Assembly (NCBI GenBank): GCA_017436325.1 | Contig: JAFSDI010000039.1 | Coordinates: 1-49,535, forward strand | From: Alphaproteobacteria bacterium | Lineage (GTDB): Bacteria > Pseudomonadota > Alphaproteobacteria > Rs-D84 | Length of the DNA: 49,535 bases | Reading direction: 5' to 3' | Shown here: piece by piece, positions 25,025 to 35,084 of the stretch | Layout: each line of letters begins with the position of its first letter | Numbering within the stretch: position 1 is the first letter of the stretch | Notes under the pieces: generated by a model | Database searches by the model: none | What the model was told of the DNA's origin: nothing | What the model saw: only the letters and a program-made list of their open reading frames with translations | Position numbers and translations under genes: made by a program

Positions 25025-28000
25025 TTAACCTTCTCCATTTTCTTTCACAAATGGTTTATTTTCCATAACAAATTGCGCAATATGCTTCTTTAGTTCACTT
25101 TTATACGCATTATTTGCCTTGGCCATATCTACTAACTTATCAAACTGCGGATTCACAGAACGTGCGGCACCAAAACGACTTTCTGTCTTTAGGAAATCGT
25201 CAAGTGATGCACCGTCATCAACAACAGAATCCATCGTCAATGGGTTATGACCATCTGAAATTAACTGTGGATTAAACCTGAACAAAGGCCACGCACCAGT
25301 CTTGACCATTTGCATTTGATGTTCAACCCCATTTTGCAAGGCAAATCCATGCGCAATACACGGTGAATATGCCAAAATAATTGATGGACCGTTAAAGGCA
25401 GCCGCTTCGCGAAATGCACGAATTGCCTGTGCTTGATTTACCCCCAGCGCAATCTGTGCAACATATGCACCAGACATCATCGCAATCATACCAAGGTCTT
25501 TCTTGGCATGCTCTTTACCACCAATTGCAAACTTCATACTTGCACCAAACGGTGTGGATTTTGATTGTTGACCACCTGTATTTGAATAACCTTCTGTATC
25601 CAATACCAAGATATTAACATTTTCACCACTGTGCAAGATATGATCTACGCCACCATAACCAATATCATATGCCCAGCCATCACCACCAACAATCCATACA
25701 GACTTATCTACAATTTCACCAACTAATGTTTCTGCAAGGCGCGCACGCGGACCGTCAATTTTCGACAATTGTATGCGCAAGTCCTGCTCTAAGCCACGCT
25801 GACGAACCACATCTGTTTCATCAAACAAGGCCTCTACATTTTCTATCCCCAGTTCAAACAACAAAGCCTTTAGATTGTCACGCTTTTGATTTAATGCCAA
25901 ACGCATACCAAGACCATATTCTGCATTGTCTTCGAACAAAGAGTTTGACCATGCCGGCCCACGACCATTTGCATCCTTGGCCCATGGTGTCGTTGGCAAA
26001 TTCGCACCATATATAGATGAACAACCTGTTGCGTTCGCAACAACCATCCTGTCACCAAATAAATGTGACATTAACTTAATATAAGGCGTTTCACCACATC
26101 CTGCACAGGCCCCTGGAAATTCAAAATAATGCGGTAACATTTCAACATGCTTTGGAATGTTTAAATTTAATTTTTCTGGTGCGATATTTGGCAATGTTTC
26201 TGATGCATTAAACTGTGCCTGTTGCGTATCCATCACATCGCGCGCAGGAACCATCGATAATGCGCCAACAGGGCAATTCTTGACACATACACCACAACCC
26301 GTACAATCAGCAGGCGAAATATTAATTGTAAAGTACATATTTTGCCCTAACTCTGGTGTCTTCATTGGGACAACCGTAACCCCTTTATCACGTGCTTGCT
26401 GGGCCTGCTGTTCTGTCAAAGCCTTGATACGGATAACCGCGTGCGGACACAACATTGAACACTTGCCACATTGGATACATTTTTCAATATCAACTGTTGC
26501 GACCTTGTCTGAAATTGCACGCTTTTCATATTTTGCCGTTCCAACAGGATATTGCCCTGCCCCAAACTGTCCGTCAATTCGAAAACGCGATACAGGAATT
26601 GCATCACCGCGCTGTGCCGCCATTTCACCCAAGGTGCCCGCAATATAAGCCGGTGTATCAAGTGTCATCGCAGGAACAAAATCAGGCGCAAAATTCGAAA
26701 CAGATGATGGCATATCGTACTTATGCAGATATTCTGCAGCCTTGTCAACAGCGGCCCAATTCGCCTGAACTACATCCATACCCTTCTTTTTATATGTTTT
26801 TTCAATTGCAATCTTGGCGCTTTGTGCAGCCTGTTTCGCATCAATTACATTAGTTAAATTAAAGAAATTCAACATAATAAAAGTATTGATACGATTGCCT
26901 AATCCAAGTTCAGATGCAGCACGATTTGCATCCAAGAAATAAACGTTTGCACGAATTCTGATTAAATGCTCTTGAACGTCTTTTGGAAGATTCGCAAACG
27001 CAATATCAGGCGCCATCGATGTATTAATCATAACCGTACCGCCCGAACGCAGACCACGAAAAACATCAAAACGCTGGGCAATCATAAAGTTAGAAACACT
27101 AATAAAGTCAGCAACTTCTATCAAATATTGACTTTGTATTGGTGCATCAGAAAATCTGATGTGCGATGCAGTCAAACCACCAGATTTCTTGGAATCATAA
27201 ACCGCGTAAGACTGTGGGTACAAGTCAGAATTTTCACCAACAATCTTTACAATATTCTTTACCGCACCAACAGTACCATCACTGCCAATCCCATACAAAA
27301 TCGCTGTTTTAAAGTTTGGTGCCTGAATTGAAAATGCAGAATCTGTTTTCAACGATTTACCGTTCAAATCATCGTCAATTCCAACCGTAAAATTATGGAA
27401 TAATGTGCCCAATATCATATTTTCATAAATTGCCTTGACATCACGTGGTTTAAATTCTTTTGACCCCAACCCATATCGACCACCAAAAACCTCTATACCA
27501 CTTGGGACAACAGACTTAACATCTTGATATAGTGGCTCACCAATACTGCCTGGTTCTTTGGTTCGATCCAGCACAGCAATTCGTTTCACAGATTTTGGCA
27601 GCGCGTCCAAAAATGCCTGAACAGGGAAAGGGCGATATAAATGTACCTTTATCACCCCCAAACCGCGTGGCAAATACGGCAAAGTTTCTTCGATGGTTTC
27701 CAAGGCGCTGCCCATTGCAACAATAACGTTTTCTGCATTTTCATCACCGACATAATCCACCAGATTATATTTTCGCCCTGTCAGTTCTGCGAATTTATTC
27801 ATAACATCTTGAACAATTTCTGGTGTTTTATCGTACAATGGATTTGCAGCCTCGCGTCCTTGGAAATAGACATCTGGGTTTTGTGCAGTCCCACGAATTG
27901 TTGGGTTATCAGGACTCATACCGCGCATACGATTTTGAATAACTAAATCTTGTGGAATCAATTCTTTCAACACTTCATCTTCGATTCGAATCAAGCGCGA

Positions 28001-28534
28001 TTCTTCGTGGCTGGTACGGAATCCATCAAAGAAATGCAAAAATGGTACACGCGCACGAATTGTCGCCGCATGTGCAATTGCCGCCATATCGTGCGCCTGT
28101 TGTACATTATGTGATGACAGCATTGCAAAACCAGTCGAACGAACAGACATAACATCACTGTGGTCACCAAAGATAGACAAGGCATGTGTCGCCAATGCAC
28201 GTGCAGCAACATGCATAACAAATGGTGTCTGCTCGCCCGCAATTTTGTACATATTCGGCACCATTAACAACAATCCTTGTGATGCGGTAAATGTTGTTGC
28301 CAAACTGCCCATCTGCAAGGCCCCATGCATTGCGCCAGCCGCCCCTGCCTCTGACTGCATTTCGATTATTTGTGGGATTGCGCCCCATATATTCTTTTTA
28401 TGCTGAAAAGACCATTCGTCCGCTAATTCGCCCATTGTACTGCTGGGGGTAATTGGATAAATTGCTGCAAAATCAACACATCTGTATGCAACATCGGCCG
28501 CCGCCCAATTTCCATCAACAATAAAATCTGTCAT
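25025..28534 (-). CDS. nifJ: Pyruvate:ferredoxin (flavodoxin) oxidoreductase
   Basis: Single-chain PFOR of 1169 residues that converts pyruvate and CoA to acetyl-CoA and CO2, reducing ferredoxin. The N-terminal TPP-like domain has YPITPSS (about 26-32). Two [4Fe-4S] motifs are seen: CIQCGKCSMLCP (about 685) and CTGCGVCVKNCP (about 743). A third cluster site starts with CAGCGETPY. The TPP-binding domain has GDGWAYDIGYGG (about 955) and GYSNTGGQ. AAAAGGATT precedes the ATG. A sign of anaerobic metabolism; the ferredoxin at 41422 is a possible partner. Confidence 0.97.
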   Translation of the reverse strand: MTDFIVDGNWAAADVAYRCVDFAAIYPITPSSTMGELADEWSFQHKKNIWGAIPQIIEMQSEAGAAGAMHGALQMGSLATTFTASQGLLLMVPNMYKIAGEQTPFVMHVAARALATHALSIFGDHSDVMSVRSTGFAMLSSHNVQQAHDMAAIAHAATIRARVPFLHFFDGFRTSHEESRLIRIEDEVLKELIPQDLVIQNRMRGMSPDNPTIRGTAQNPDVYFQGREAANPLYDKTPEIVQDVMNKFAELTGRKYNLVDYVGDENAENVIVAMGSALETIEETLPYLPRGLGVIKVHLYRPFPVQAFLDALPKSVKRIAVLDRTKEPGSIGEPLYQDVKSVVPSGIEVFGGRYGLGSKEFKPRDVKAIYENMILGTLFHNFTVGIDDDLNGKSLKTDSAFSIQAPNFKTAILYGIGSDGTVGAVKNIVKIVGENSDLYPQSYAVYDSKKSGGLTASHIRFSDAPIQSQYLIEVADFISVSNFMIAQRFDVFRGLRSGGTVMINTSMAPDIAFANLPKDVQEHLIRIRANVYFLDANRAASELGLGNRINTFIMLNFFNLTNVIDAKQAAQSAKIAIEKTYKKKGMDVVQANWAAVDKAAEYLHKYDMPSSVSNFAPDFVPAMTLDTPAYIAGTLGEMAAQRGDAIPVSRFRIDGQFGAGQYPVGTAKYEKRAISDKVATVDIEKCIQCGKCSMLCPHAVIRIKALTEQQAQQARDKGVTVVPMKTPELGQNMYFTINISPADCTGCGVCVKNCPVGALSMVPARDVMDTQQAQFNASETLPNIAPEKLNLNIPKHVEMLPHYFEFPGACAGCGETPYIKLMSHLFGDRMVVANATGCSSIYGANLPTTPWAKDANGRGPAWSNSLFEDNAEYGLGMRLALNQKRDNLKALLFELGIENVEALFDETDVVRQRGLEQDLRIQLSKIDGPRARLAETLVGEIVDKSVWIVGGDGWAYDIGYGGVDHILHSGENVNILVLDTEGYSNTGGQQSKSTPFGASMKFAIGGKEHAKKDLGMIAMMSGAYVAQIALGVNQAQAIRAFREAAAFNGPSIILAYSPCIAHGFALQNGVEHQMQMVKTGAWPLFRFNPQLISDGHNPLTMDSVVDDGASLDDFLKTESRFGAARSVNPQFDKLVDMAKANNAYKSELKKHIAQFVMENKPFVKENGEG

Positions 28535-28616
28535 ATCATAATCCTTTTAATATAATTTTATCTGACCAATCATAGCCCTTTCATAAATTTAAGGCAAGAA
28601 CTTGTTATTAATAAAA

Positions 28617-28641
28617 AACAACGGGGTGTTTGCCCCGTATT
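28617..28641 (-). terminator. Intrinsic terminator for ctpA
   Basis: ACGGGG/CCCCGT arms with a six-base loop at 28621-28638; a T run follows on the reverse strand. Confidence 0.85.
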
Positions 28642-28642
28642 T

Positions 28643-30046
28643 TTATTTATTTATTTCTTTGATTGCATCTATGGGCTTTAATACACCGCGCGATTGCATT
28701 TTTTCCATCGCAATAACCATTTCCATTGCGCGTTGCAACTGATAATCGCGTGCATCTTTTTCTTCGTCAGTCAATTCAATGAAAGGCGTTTCTTCGTCAT
28801 CATCGTCATTGTCATTTTTTTCTGACTTTTTATTTTTTTTCTTTTTAGCCTTGTCATTTTTCAAAGAATTCTTAAAGGACGCTTCTGAAAACATACCTTC
28901 TTTCTTTTCCAAGACTTCAACCTTAGATTGTAAAACTTCTATATCTGGTGTAATACCTTCGTTTTGAATCGAATTCCCAGATGGTGTGTAATAGCGTGCA
29001 ATTGTAATATGAATTGCCGTACCATCACCCAGTGGTTTTTGTTGTTGAACACTGCCTTTGCCAAAGGACTGTGACCCCATAACCAAGCCACGACCATTAT
29101 CTTGTAATGCGCCAGCAACAATTTCGGATGCAGATGCAGATCCATGATTAATTAAAACCACCACAGGCTTGCCATTAACCATATCACCCGGTGTTGCAAA
29201 AACCCTGTCGATGTCATAGGCTGCTTTGCCACGTGTGGAAACAATTTCGCCACTATCCAAAAATGCATCAGATACGTCTATTGCCGCAGTCAAATACCCA
29301 CCAGGATTGTTACGAACGTCAACAACATAGCCGACAACATTTTTCTTTTCTAATTTTTCCAATGCGTCTTTTAGGTCGCGCGCAGTTGTCGCGCCAAAAT
29401 CTGAGATTCTGACATACCCAATTTTTGGTGTTTCTTTATCGTCTGGGTCAGCATCTGCAAGCATCTTTTCACTGAACTTAATCGATTTTACCTTGATTAT
29501 ATCACGTTTCAAGGTAAGTGTTTTAGGTTCACCATCATCAGAAACAACCGTTAATTTAACCTTGGTTCCTGGTCGTCCCTTCATCTTTTTTACAGCCTGA
29601 TTAAGCGTTAAATCAAATACTTGTTCGCCATCAATATGTGTAATATAATCGCCAGCCTTGATTCCAGCCTTGTCCGCAGGGGTGTCATCAATAGGAGAAA
29701 TAACCAAAACCGCCCCTTTGTCACTGGTAATTTGAATGCCCAATCCGCCAAATTCACCGTGCGATTTTTCACTAAATTCCTTGAAATCTTCGGCAGACAA
29801 ATATGAAGAATGTGGATCAAGTTCGGCAAGCATTCCATTCATCGCCGCTTCTAACATCTTTTTTTCATCCACTTCGTCAACGAAATTTTCACGCGCAGTT
29901 TCAAATATCAATGCAAATTTCTTGAGATTTTCATAAATCTGTTCATCTGTCAGGTGTTCAATTGGTTCCTCTTTTTCTTTCTTGGGTGCCGCATCAACAA
30001 CCATCGGTAATAATAGTGCCAGTGATACTAAAACATTTTTCAACAT
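28643..30046 (-). CDS. ctpA: S41 family C-terminal processing protease
   Basis: A periplasmic serine protease of 467 residues. A signal peptide (MLKNVLVSLALLLPMVVDAA) is followed by a helical region, a PDZ domain (about 90-175, GGLGIQITS and IKAGDYITHIDG) and the S41 catalytic domain. The nucleophile Ser is in NHGSASASEI (about 302) and the Lys base in SFGKGSVQ (about 329). A Lys/Asp-rich linker near residues 395-420 is unusual in composition. It processes C-termini of periplasmic or envelope proteins. Confidence 0.94.
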   Translation of the reverse strand: MLKNVLVSLALLLPMVVDAAPKKEKEEPIEHLTDEQIYENLKKFALIFETARENFVDEVDEKKMLEAAMNGMLAELDPHSSYLSAEDFKEFSEKSHGEFGGLGIQITSDKGAVLVISPIDDTPADKAGIKAGDYITHIDGEQVFDLTLNQAVKKMKGRPGTKVKLTVVSDDGEPKTLTLKRDIIKVKSIKFSEKMLADADPDDKETPKIGYVRISDFGATTARDLKDALEKLEKKNVVGYVVDVRNNPGGYLTAAIDVSDAFLDSGEIVSTRGKAAYDIDRVFATPGDMVNGKPVVVLINHGSASASEIVAGALQDNGRGLVMGSQSFGKGSVQQQKPLGDGTAIHITIARYYTPSGNSIQNEGITPDIEVLQSKVEVLEKKEGMFSEASFKNSLKNDKAKKKKNKKSEKNDNDDDDEETPFIELTDEEKDARDYQLQRAMEMVIAMEKMQSRGVLKPIDAIKEINK

Positions 30047-30124
30047 AATTATATCCCCTTTGTTTGTGTGTTCAGCATAATATAATCAATATAATTATTC
30101 AACAGTAAATTTTATCAAAATATA

Positions 30125-30152
30125 TTGACAAATTGTGTTTTTGGACTACAAT
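30125..30152 (+). promoter_or_regulatory. Promoter of the kinase/Fic operon
   Basis: TTGACA at 30125-30130, spacing 16, TACAAT at 30147-30152, then AAAGAGGTG as the ribosome site for the ATG at 30174. Confidence 0.7.
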
Positions 30153-30173
30153 ATATTACGAAAGAGGTGAAAA

Positions 30174-31103
30174 ATGCCAAAACAATTGTGCAATCTTATC
30201 CATGGTCGTGAAACCCATATCGAATATTGGGGTGAATTCGTTATGAAACATCCTTTGCCAACGTTTGACGAAAATGCACGTCGTAAATGGCTGGAAAAAC
30301 AACACCGGACAGAAAATATTATCAATGAAATATATGCTGTCGGAAATCCACGATATAATATTCCACGTATGAACTTTATTAAGAATGATGAATATAGTAT
30401 ATTGGAAGAACGTGCACCAGGTGAACATCTGACGGCAGAACTTTATAAATCTTTAACACGCAGACAACAATATGAAATTATAGATAGTATCGCGGCATTC
30501 TTGGTCGATATGAACGAATTAAAACCAATTGGCGATATTGTTTCGCATAAAATTTGCGAAGATATAAAATTTAATCGATTGGACTCTTTTGTTAATAATA
30601 AAATGAATCAATGGTTTTCACTTAGCGAAACCAATAATCTGGCAAGAATACGTGATGAAGTTGGTGTTTTTAATTATGAAACTCGTATGGCGTGGTCACA
30701 CGGGGATTTAAATTCTGGGAATGTGCTGTACGACCCAAAAAGCAGCAAAATTTCATTCATTGATTTCGCAGAAGCTGATTATAAATTCATCTATCGCGAT
30801 ATTTTTGCACCACTGCAAATCGAACTGGATATTTGGACACCTGTATATGAAGCATATGTTAAAATGCATAACAAAGATGCATATAGTATGCTTAGTCCAC
30901 GAAACCCGCAATTGCGCAACATTATAAAATATAGACTAATAACAACACTGTTACGCCGTATTATCAAAGCATCTGATGATTTGCGCACAAATCCAGAAAG
31001 TCAAAAAAGTATCGATAATAACCATGCTAAGGTCGCTTTTATACGCGAACAATTAAAAAAGATTGAATATGTAGAACAATTGATTAAAAGCAATACAAAA
31101 TGA
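30174..31103 (+). CDS. Aminoglycoside-phosphotransferase-like kinase-fold protein
   Basis: A 309-residue protein. The catalytic loop WSHGDLNSGNVL (about 174-185) and the metal-binding IDFAEAD (about 196-202) are those of the APH/choline-kinase phosphotransferase fold. The N-lobe has a plausible beta-sheet with ILEERAPGEHL as hinge region. The substrate cannot be told; small alcohol, sugar or protein are all possible. Its stop overlaps the next ATG by four bases (ATGA), so the two products are probably made together. Possible toxin-antitoxin-like or modification pair. Confidence 0.7.
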   Translation: MPKQLCNLIHGRETHIEYWGEFVMKHPLPTFDENARRKWLEKQHRTENIINEIYAVGNPRYNIPRMNFIKNDEYSILEERAPGEHLTAELYKSLTRRQQYEIIDSIAAFLVDMNELKPIGDIVSHKICEDIKFNRLDSFVNNKMNQWFSLSETNNLARIRDEVGVFNYETRMAWSHGDLNSGNVLYDPKSSKISFIDFAEADYKFIYRDIFAPLQIELDIWTPVYEAYVKMHNKDAYSMLSPRNPQLRNIIKYRLITTLLRRIIKASDDLRTNPESQKSIDNNHAKVAFIREQLKKIEYVEQLIKSNTK

Positions 31104-31825
31104 CAGATTATAAAAAGCTTAGACAGAAAATAGAAAATAATAAATTTTTGATTTCTGATATATTTGAAAATTCAGAATCTACTAAGCGTTTAAATAATTT
31201 GAATTGGTTGCGTCACGAAATATCTTATACAGAACCACGTATGCTTTTTCAAATTCCAACAAAAAACCAACAACCATTTCTTGACTTTAATTGTATGCGC
31301 AATATTGGAACGGCATATGACTATATAATAACCAACCCCCAAATGACGTTGGATGAATATTCTGTTTGTAATATTCATCATATGCTGTGCACAGACACAT
31401 ATATCGATGGTGGAAAATTTAGAAATACTACAAAAATATTACAAATTTATATCAATGGAAATCGTATGTATGCACCGGATGCAACAGAAATAAAAACGAA
31501 ATTAAATGATATCATATTTAAAGCCAATAACCCAATCGGCGATGTTCTGTATACTGCTTTTTCAACACACTATGATTTAATAGCACTGCAACCATTTGAT
31601 GACTTTAATAAGCGTACTGCACGATTGATTATGAATTGGATACTTATTAAAAATGGCTTTTCACCAATTGTTTTTAATTCACCCAAAGACAAAAAGAATT
31701 ATATCACTGCAATTACAGAAAATGCGAATGATAATCACAAAAATTATAATCATTATATGTTGTCTGTAATGGCACGAACACAAGATAATATTATTAAATT
31801 GCTAAAAAAATCACGTATTTTATAG
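31100..31825 (+). CDS. Fic/Doc-like protein with degenerate active-site motif
   Basis: A 241-residue protein with a Fic fold pattern: GKFRN (about 106-110), a helix with AFSTHYDLIAL and then QPFDDFNKRTARL (about 163-175). Aligned with HPFxDGNGRxxR this keeps P-F-D-x-N-x-R but has Gln for the catalytic His and Phe for the first Gly; NKRTA is the form seen in Doc. Loss of His would abolish classical AMPylation, so it may be a pseudo-enzyme or have other chemistry. Coupled to the kinase-fold gene. Confidence 0.65.
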   Translation: MTDYKKLRQKIENNKFLISDIFENSESTKRLNNLNWLRHEISYTEPRMLFQIPTKNQQPFLDFNCMRNIGTAYDYIITNPQMTLDEYSVCNIHHMLCTDTYIDGGKFRNTTKILQIYINGNRMYAPDATEIKTKLNDIIFKANNPIGDVLYTAFSTHYDLIALQPFDDFNKRTARLIMNWILIKNGFSPIVFNSPKDKKNYITAITENANDNHKNYNHYMLSVMARTQDNIIKLLKKSRIL

Positions 31826-31967
31826 TACGCAATAATATAGTAATTTTCTTAACCCTGTTTTTGTAAAGATAGTATCTGTTAATTATTTTATTTTAATAAT
31901 GCTATATTTCTGCTTGCCAAGTGCAAATGCAATTTGCTAATCTTTCAAAGAAATAAGGAGATATCAT

Positions 31968-32528
31968 ATGGATTATCAATTACTAAAATCAGAAGTCGAA
32001 CAAAAAACAGCACAAACACTGGAAGTATTAAAGACAGAATATGCGGGTCTGCGCACGGGGCGTGCATCTGTACACTTGCTAGATGCGGTTCGTGTACCTG
32101 TATATGGCGCAGAAATGCCAATTAATCAGGTCGCAACAGTTGCCACACCAGATAATCAGACACTGTCTGTAACAGTATGGGATATTACAAATGCACCTGC
32201 AGTCGAAAAGGCTATTCGTGATTCAGGATTAGGACTGAATCCAATGACTGCGGGCGGCGTTATCAGATTGAATATGCCACCACTTACAGAAGAACGTCGT
32301 CGTGAATTGACCAAGGTTGCCGGTAAATATGCAGAAGAAGCAAAAATTTCTATGCGCAATATTCGTCAAGATGCAATGAGTAAAATTAAGCGCGCAGTTA
32401 CAGATAAAGAAATTTCTGAAGACGATCAAAGAAAATACGAAGACGATTTGCAAAAGGTCTTTGATAAACGCGGAACAGAAGTTGATGCAATCGCAAAAGA
32501 AAAAGAAGCAGATATTATGTCTGTCTAA
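31968..32528 (+). CDS. frr: Ribosome recycling factor
   Basis: Splits post-termination ribosomes together with EF-G. The 186-residue protein has the two-domain RRF pattern with LRTGRASVHLLD (about 27-38), NPMTAGGVIRLNMPPLTEERR (about 88-108) and the C-terminal long helix. AAGGAGATATC precedes the ATG. It begins the block frr-uppS-cdsA-rseP-bamA. pyrH, tsf and rpsB, often upstream, are not present. Confidence 0.96.
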   Translation: MDYQLLKSEVEQKTAQTLEVLKTEYAGLRTGRASVHLLDAVRVPVYGAEMPINQVATVATPDNQTLSVTVWDITNAPAVEKAIRDSGLGLNPMTAGGVIRLNMPPLTEERRRELTKVAGKYAEEAKISMRNIRQDAMSKIKRAVTDKEISEDDQRKYEDDLQKVFDKRGTEVDAIAKEKEADIMSV

Positions 32529-32564
32529 GTAGTAACCGCGAATAAAATTACAGGTATCTGAAAT

Positions 32565-33326
32565 ATGTTAAAATTCTTTGGAAAAAAACAACAGTCTGTG
32601 CAGGTGCAACCTGACAAAGTACCACAGCATATTGCGTTCATTTGCGATGGAAATCGTAGATGGGCAGAAATGCATGGTATGCCACCATTAATGGGACACA
32701 AAGCAGGAATTTCAAACTTTGAAAATCTGGTCGATTGGTATATCGCACGTGGTGTTTCAACAATTACCTTCTTTTGCTTTTCAACCGAAAACTGGAACCG
32801 TTCAGAAGATGAAGTTAATTTCTTGATGGATTTATTCTATACTGAATTAACAAAAAATATGGAACACGCTTTGGAAAAAAACTTGCGCTGTCGTGTGATT
32901 GGTTCACGCGATAGATTGCCTGATAAACTGGCGGCACTGTGTGATGAATTAGAAGTTAAAACGTCTGAAAATACCGCCGGAACCGTTGTCTTTGCCGTTA
33001 ACTATGGCGGTCAAGATGAAATTATTGACGCAGTTAACGCGGCGATTGATAATGGCGAACATATTACCAAAGAGACTTTTGAAACTTATTTAGATACTGG
33101 TGATTTGTTGCCAATTGACCTTATGGTGCGAACAAGTAATGAAAATCGTATTTCTAATTTCTTGTTGTGGAAGTTAGCGTATGCAGAACTGTTGTTTGTG
33201 CCTGAACATTGGCCTGAATTGGTAAAAAATGAAAAGTTATGGCAGTTTACTTTGGACGAATTTGCAAAACGCAATCGCAGATTTGGTGGCGGTAAAAAAG
33301 CAAATTATATGGGAAATGAAAAATAA
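32565..33326 (+). CDS. uppS: Isoprenyl transferase (undecaprenyl diphosphate synthase)
   Basis: Condenses IPP with farnesyl-PP to the C55 lipid carrier of cell-wall and O-antigen synthesis. AFICDGNRRWA (about 24-34) is the substrate site with Asp28; Arg replaces the usual Gly of DGNGRWA, as in some eukaryotic homologues. FCFSTENWNR and VRTSNENRISNFLLW near residues 68 and 190 are the other conserved blocks. 253 residues, standard length. Confidence 0.94.
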   Translation: MLKFFGKKQQSVQVQPDKVPQHIAFICDGNRRWAEMHGMPPLMGHKAGISNFENLVDWYIARGVSTITFFCFSTENWNRSEDEVNFLMDLFYTELTKNMEHALEKNLRCRVIGSRDRLPDKLAALCDELEVKTSENTAGTVVFAVNYGGQDEIIDAVNAAIDNGEHITKETFETYLDTGDLLPIDLMVRTSNENRISNFLLWKLAYAELLFVPEHWPELVKNEKLWQFTLDEFAKRNRRFGGGKKANYMGNEK

Positions 33327-33337
33327 GGAATATAATT

Positions 33338-33982
33338 ATGTCAAACACAAAACAAAGAATTATTGTTGCAACTGTAATGTGTGTGCTGGCAATACTTATT
33401 GGTATTGCACAATATTTTGGATTCCCAGCTGTTCAATATGCAGGTGTGGCTGTCGTTATGGCAATGATTATTGAATTTTTGTTGCGTGTTCGCCGCACAG
33501 ATTCAGATATAAGAAAGCAAAATAAATGGATCTTTGCCGGATTTACATTGTGGTTGTTCATTATGATGGCGGCGATTTATTGTGTCGGCACACGACCATG
33601 GATTGTATTCTTGTTATTGCTGATTATTTGTGGCGCAGATATTGGTGCATGGTTTTTTGGGCGATTGATAGGTGGCGATAAAATGTGGGAAAGAATATCT
33701 GCCGCCAAGACTTGGTCTGGACAAATTGCAGGTATTATTTGTGGAACTGTGGCTGGTGTTATGTACGGACTGATTGGTGCAGATATTTTCTTGCCACAAT
33801 TAATGTGGATTGGTATTAGTGTTTCATTGTTATCGCAATATGGTGATCTGACTGCAAGTTGGATTAAACGAAAAATGAATATCAAGGATTTTGGCACACT
33901 ATTACCAGGCCATGGCGGTGTTCTGGACAGATTTGATGGCTGGATTTATGCGTTGCCTTTGGTTTGGTTAATTATGTTGTGA
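33338..33982 (+). CDS. cdsA: Phosphatidate cytidylyltransferase
   Basis: Makes CDP-diacylglycerol for phospholipid synthesis in the inner membrane. The polytopic protein has about six TM segments and the C-terminal CDP-diglyceride synthase signature: SWIKRKMNIKDFGTLLPGHG followed by GVLDRFDG (about residues 175-203). At 214 residues it is on the short side, since many homologues have extra N-terminal TM segments. AAGGAATATAATT precedes the ATG. Confidence 0.93.
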   Translation: MSNTKQRIIVATVMCVLAILIGIAQYFGFPAVQYAGVAVVMAMIIEFLLRVRRTDSDIRKQNKWIFAGFTLWLFIMMAAIYCVGTRPWIVFLLLLIICGADIGAWFFGRLIGGDKMWERISAAKTWSGQIAGIICGTVAGVMYGLIGADIFLPQLMWIGISVSLLSQYGDLTASWIKRKMNIKDFGTLLPGHGGVLDRFDGWIYALPLVWLIML

Positions 33983-34006
33983 TATTTAGTAACAAAAGGG
34001 TTGGTT

Positions 34007-35074
34007 ATGCAAATTTTATTAACAATTGTGGCATTATTAATTGTTCTGGGAATAGTAGTTTTTGTACATGAACTGGGGCATTTCTTGGCCGCGCGTTGGG
34101 CGGGGGTGCGTGTTGATACTTTTTCTATTGGATTTGGGCCGGCAATACTAAAGTGGCACGACAAACGTGGAACATTATGGAAAATCGCCTGTCTGCCATT
34201 GGGTGGGTATGTTTCTATTTATGGTCAAGAAGATATGTTCAATCGCAAAAAATATGCAGAGTTGCCCGCAGATAAAAAGAAAGGTCACTATTTGTCTGCC
34301 CCCGCATGGAAGCAGTTTATAATAATTGCCGCAGGTGTATTTATGAACTTTGTCTTAGCATGGCTGATTTATACATCACTGTTTATGTTTCAGCCACGCT
34401 TGGTCAGTAATACGCAAATGCCCGTTATTGGTCAGGTCGTACAAGAATCTGCCGCATTCAAGGCGGGTATACGCGCAGGCGACACAATCGTCAGAATTAA
34501 TGATGAAAAAATATCAAATTGGGGCGAATTGATTTTGGCAAAAGAATTAGCCGCTAATAATAACGCGACTATTGTTGTCGTTCGTGATGATGATTTAGTG
34601 GTGACAACCATTAAACCCGCAGAAAAATGGGGAATGATTGCGGATGGCAGTAAAAAAGCAGAACCAAAAAAACAAGGACTGTTTCGTGCATTGTATTCTG
34701 GCGCACGTAAAACATATTATGAATCAAAAACCTTGTTGGTTGTGCTGAAGCAAATTATAACAGGTGAACGTTCTGCAAAACAACTGGGGTCTTTTATAAC
34801 AATTGCAGAATATTCTGGTTTGGCAATGGCGGCAGGATTCTTTACGCTGTTGAATTTAATCGCGTTACTGTCAGTTAATCTGGGTATTCTGAATTTGTTA
34901 CCACTGCCCGTATTAGATGGAGGATACTTGTTAATACTGATAATCGAAGGTATCACACGCCGTAAATTGCAAGGCCGTGGTATGGAAATCGCAATAATGA
35001 TTGGCTGGTTGTTGATATTAGGATTATTTATATTAACAATGTGGAATGATTTAGTACGCGTTTTCGGAATATAA
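34007..35074 (+). CDS. rseP: Site-2 protease RseP (M50 family)
   Basis: Intramembrane zinc protease for regulated proteolysis of membrane-anchored anti-sigma factors. I use the ATG at 34007, six bases after AAAAGGG; the TTG at 34001 abuts the ribosome site. HELGH (residues 21-25) lies in the first TM, a PDZ domain with AGIRAGDTIVRIND follows near residue 150, and LPLPVLDGG (about 300) is the second metal-site motif. Four TM segments. Sits between cdsA and bamA; dxr, often between them, is missing. Confidence 0.95.
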   Translation: MQILLTIVALLIVLGIVVFVHELGHFLAARWAGVRVDTFSIGFGPAILKWHDKRGTLWKIACLPLGGYVSIYGQEDMFNRKKYAELPADKKKGHYLSAPAWKQFIIIAAGVFMNFVLAWLIYTSLFMFQPRLVSNTQMPVIGQVVQESAAFKAGIRAGDTIVRINDEKISNWGELILAKELAANNNATIVVVRDDDLVVTTIKPAEKWGMIADGSKKAEPKKQGLFRALYSGARKTYYESKTLLVVLKQIITGERSAKQLGSFITIAEYSGLAMAAGFFTLLNLIALLSVNLGILNLLPLPVLDGGYLLILIIEGITRRKLQGRGMEIAIMIGWLLILGLFILTMWNDLVRVFGI

Positions 35075-35084
35075 TGGATAAAAA

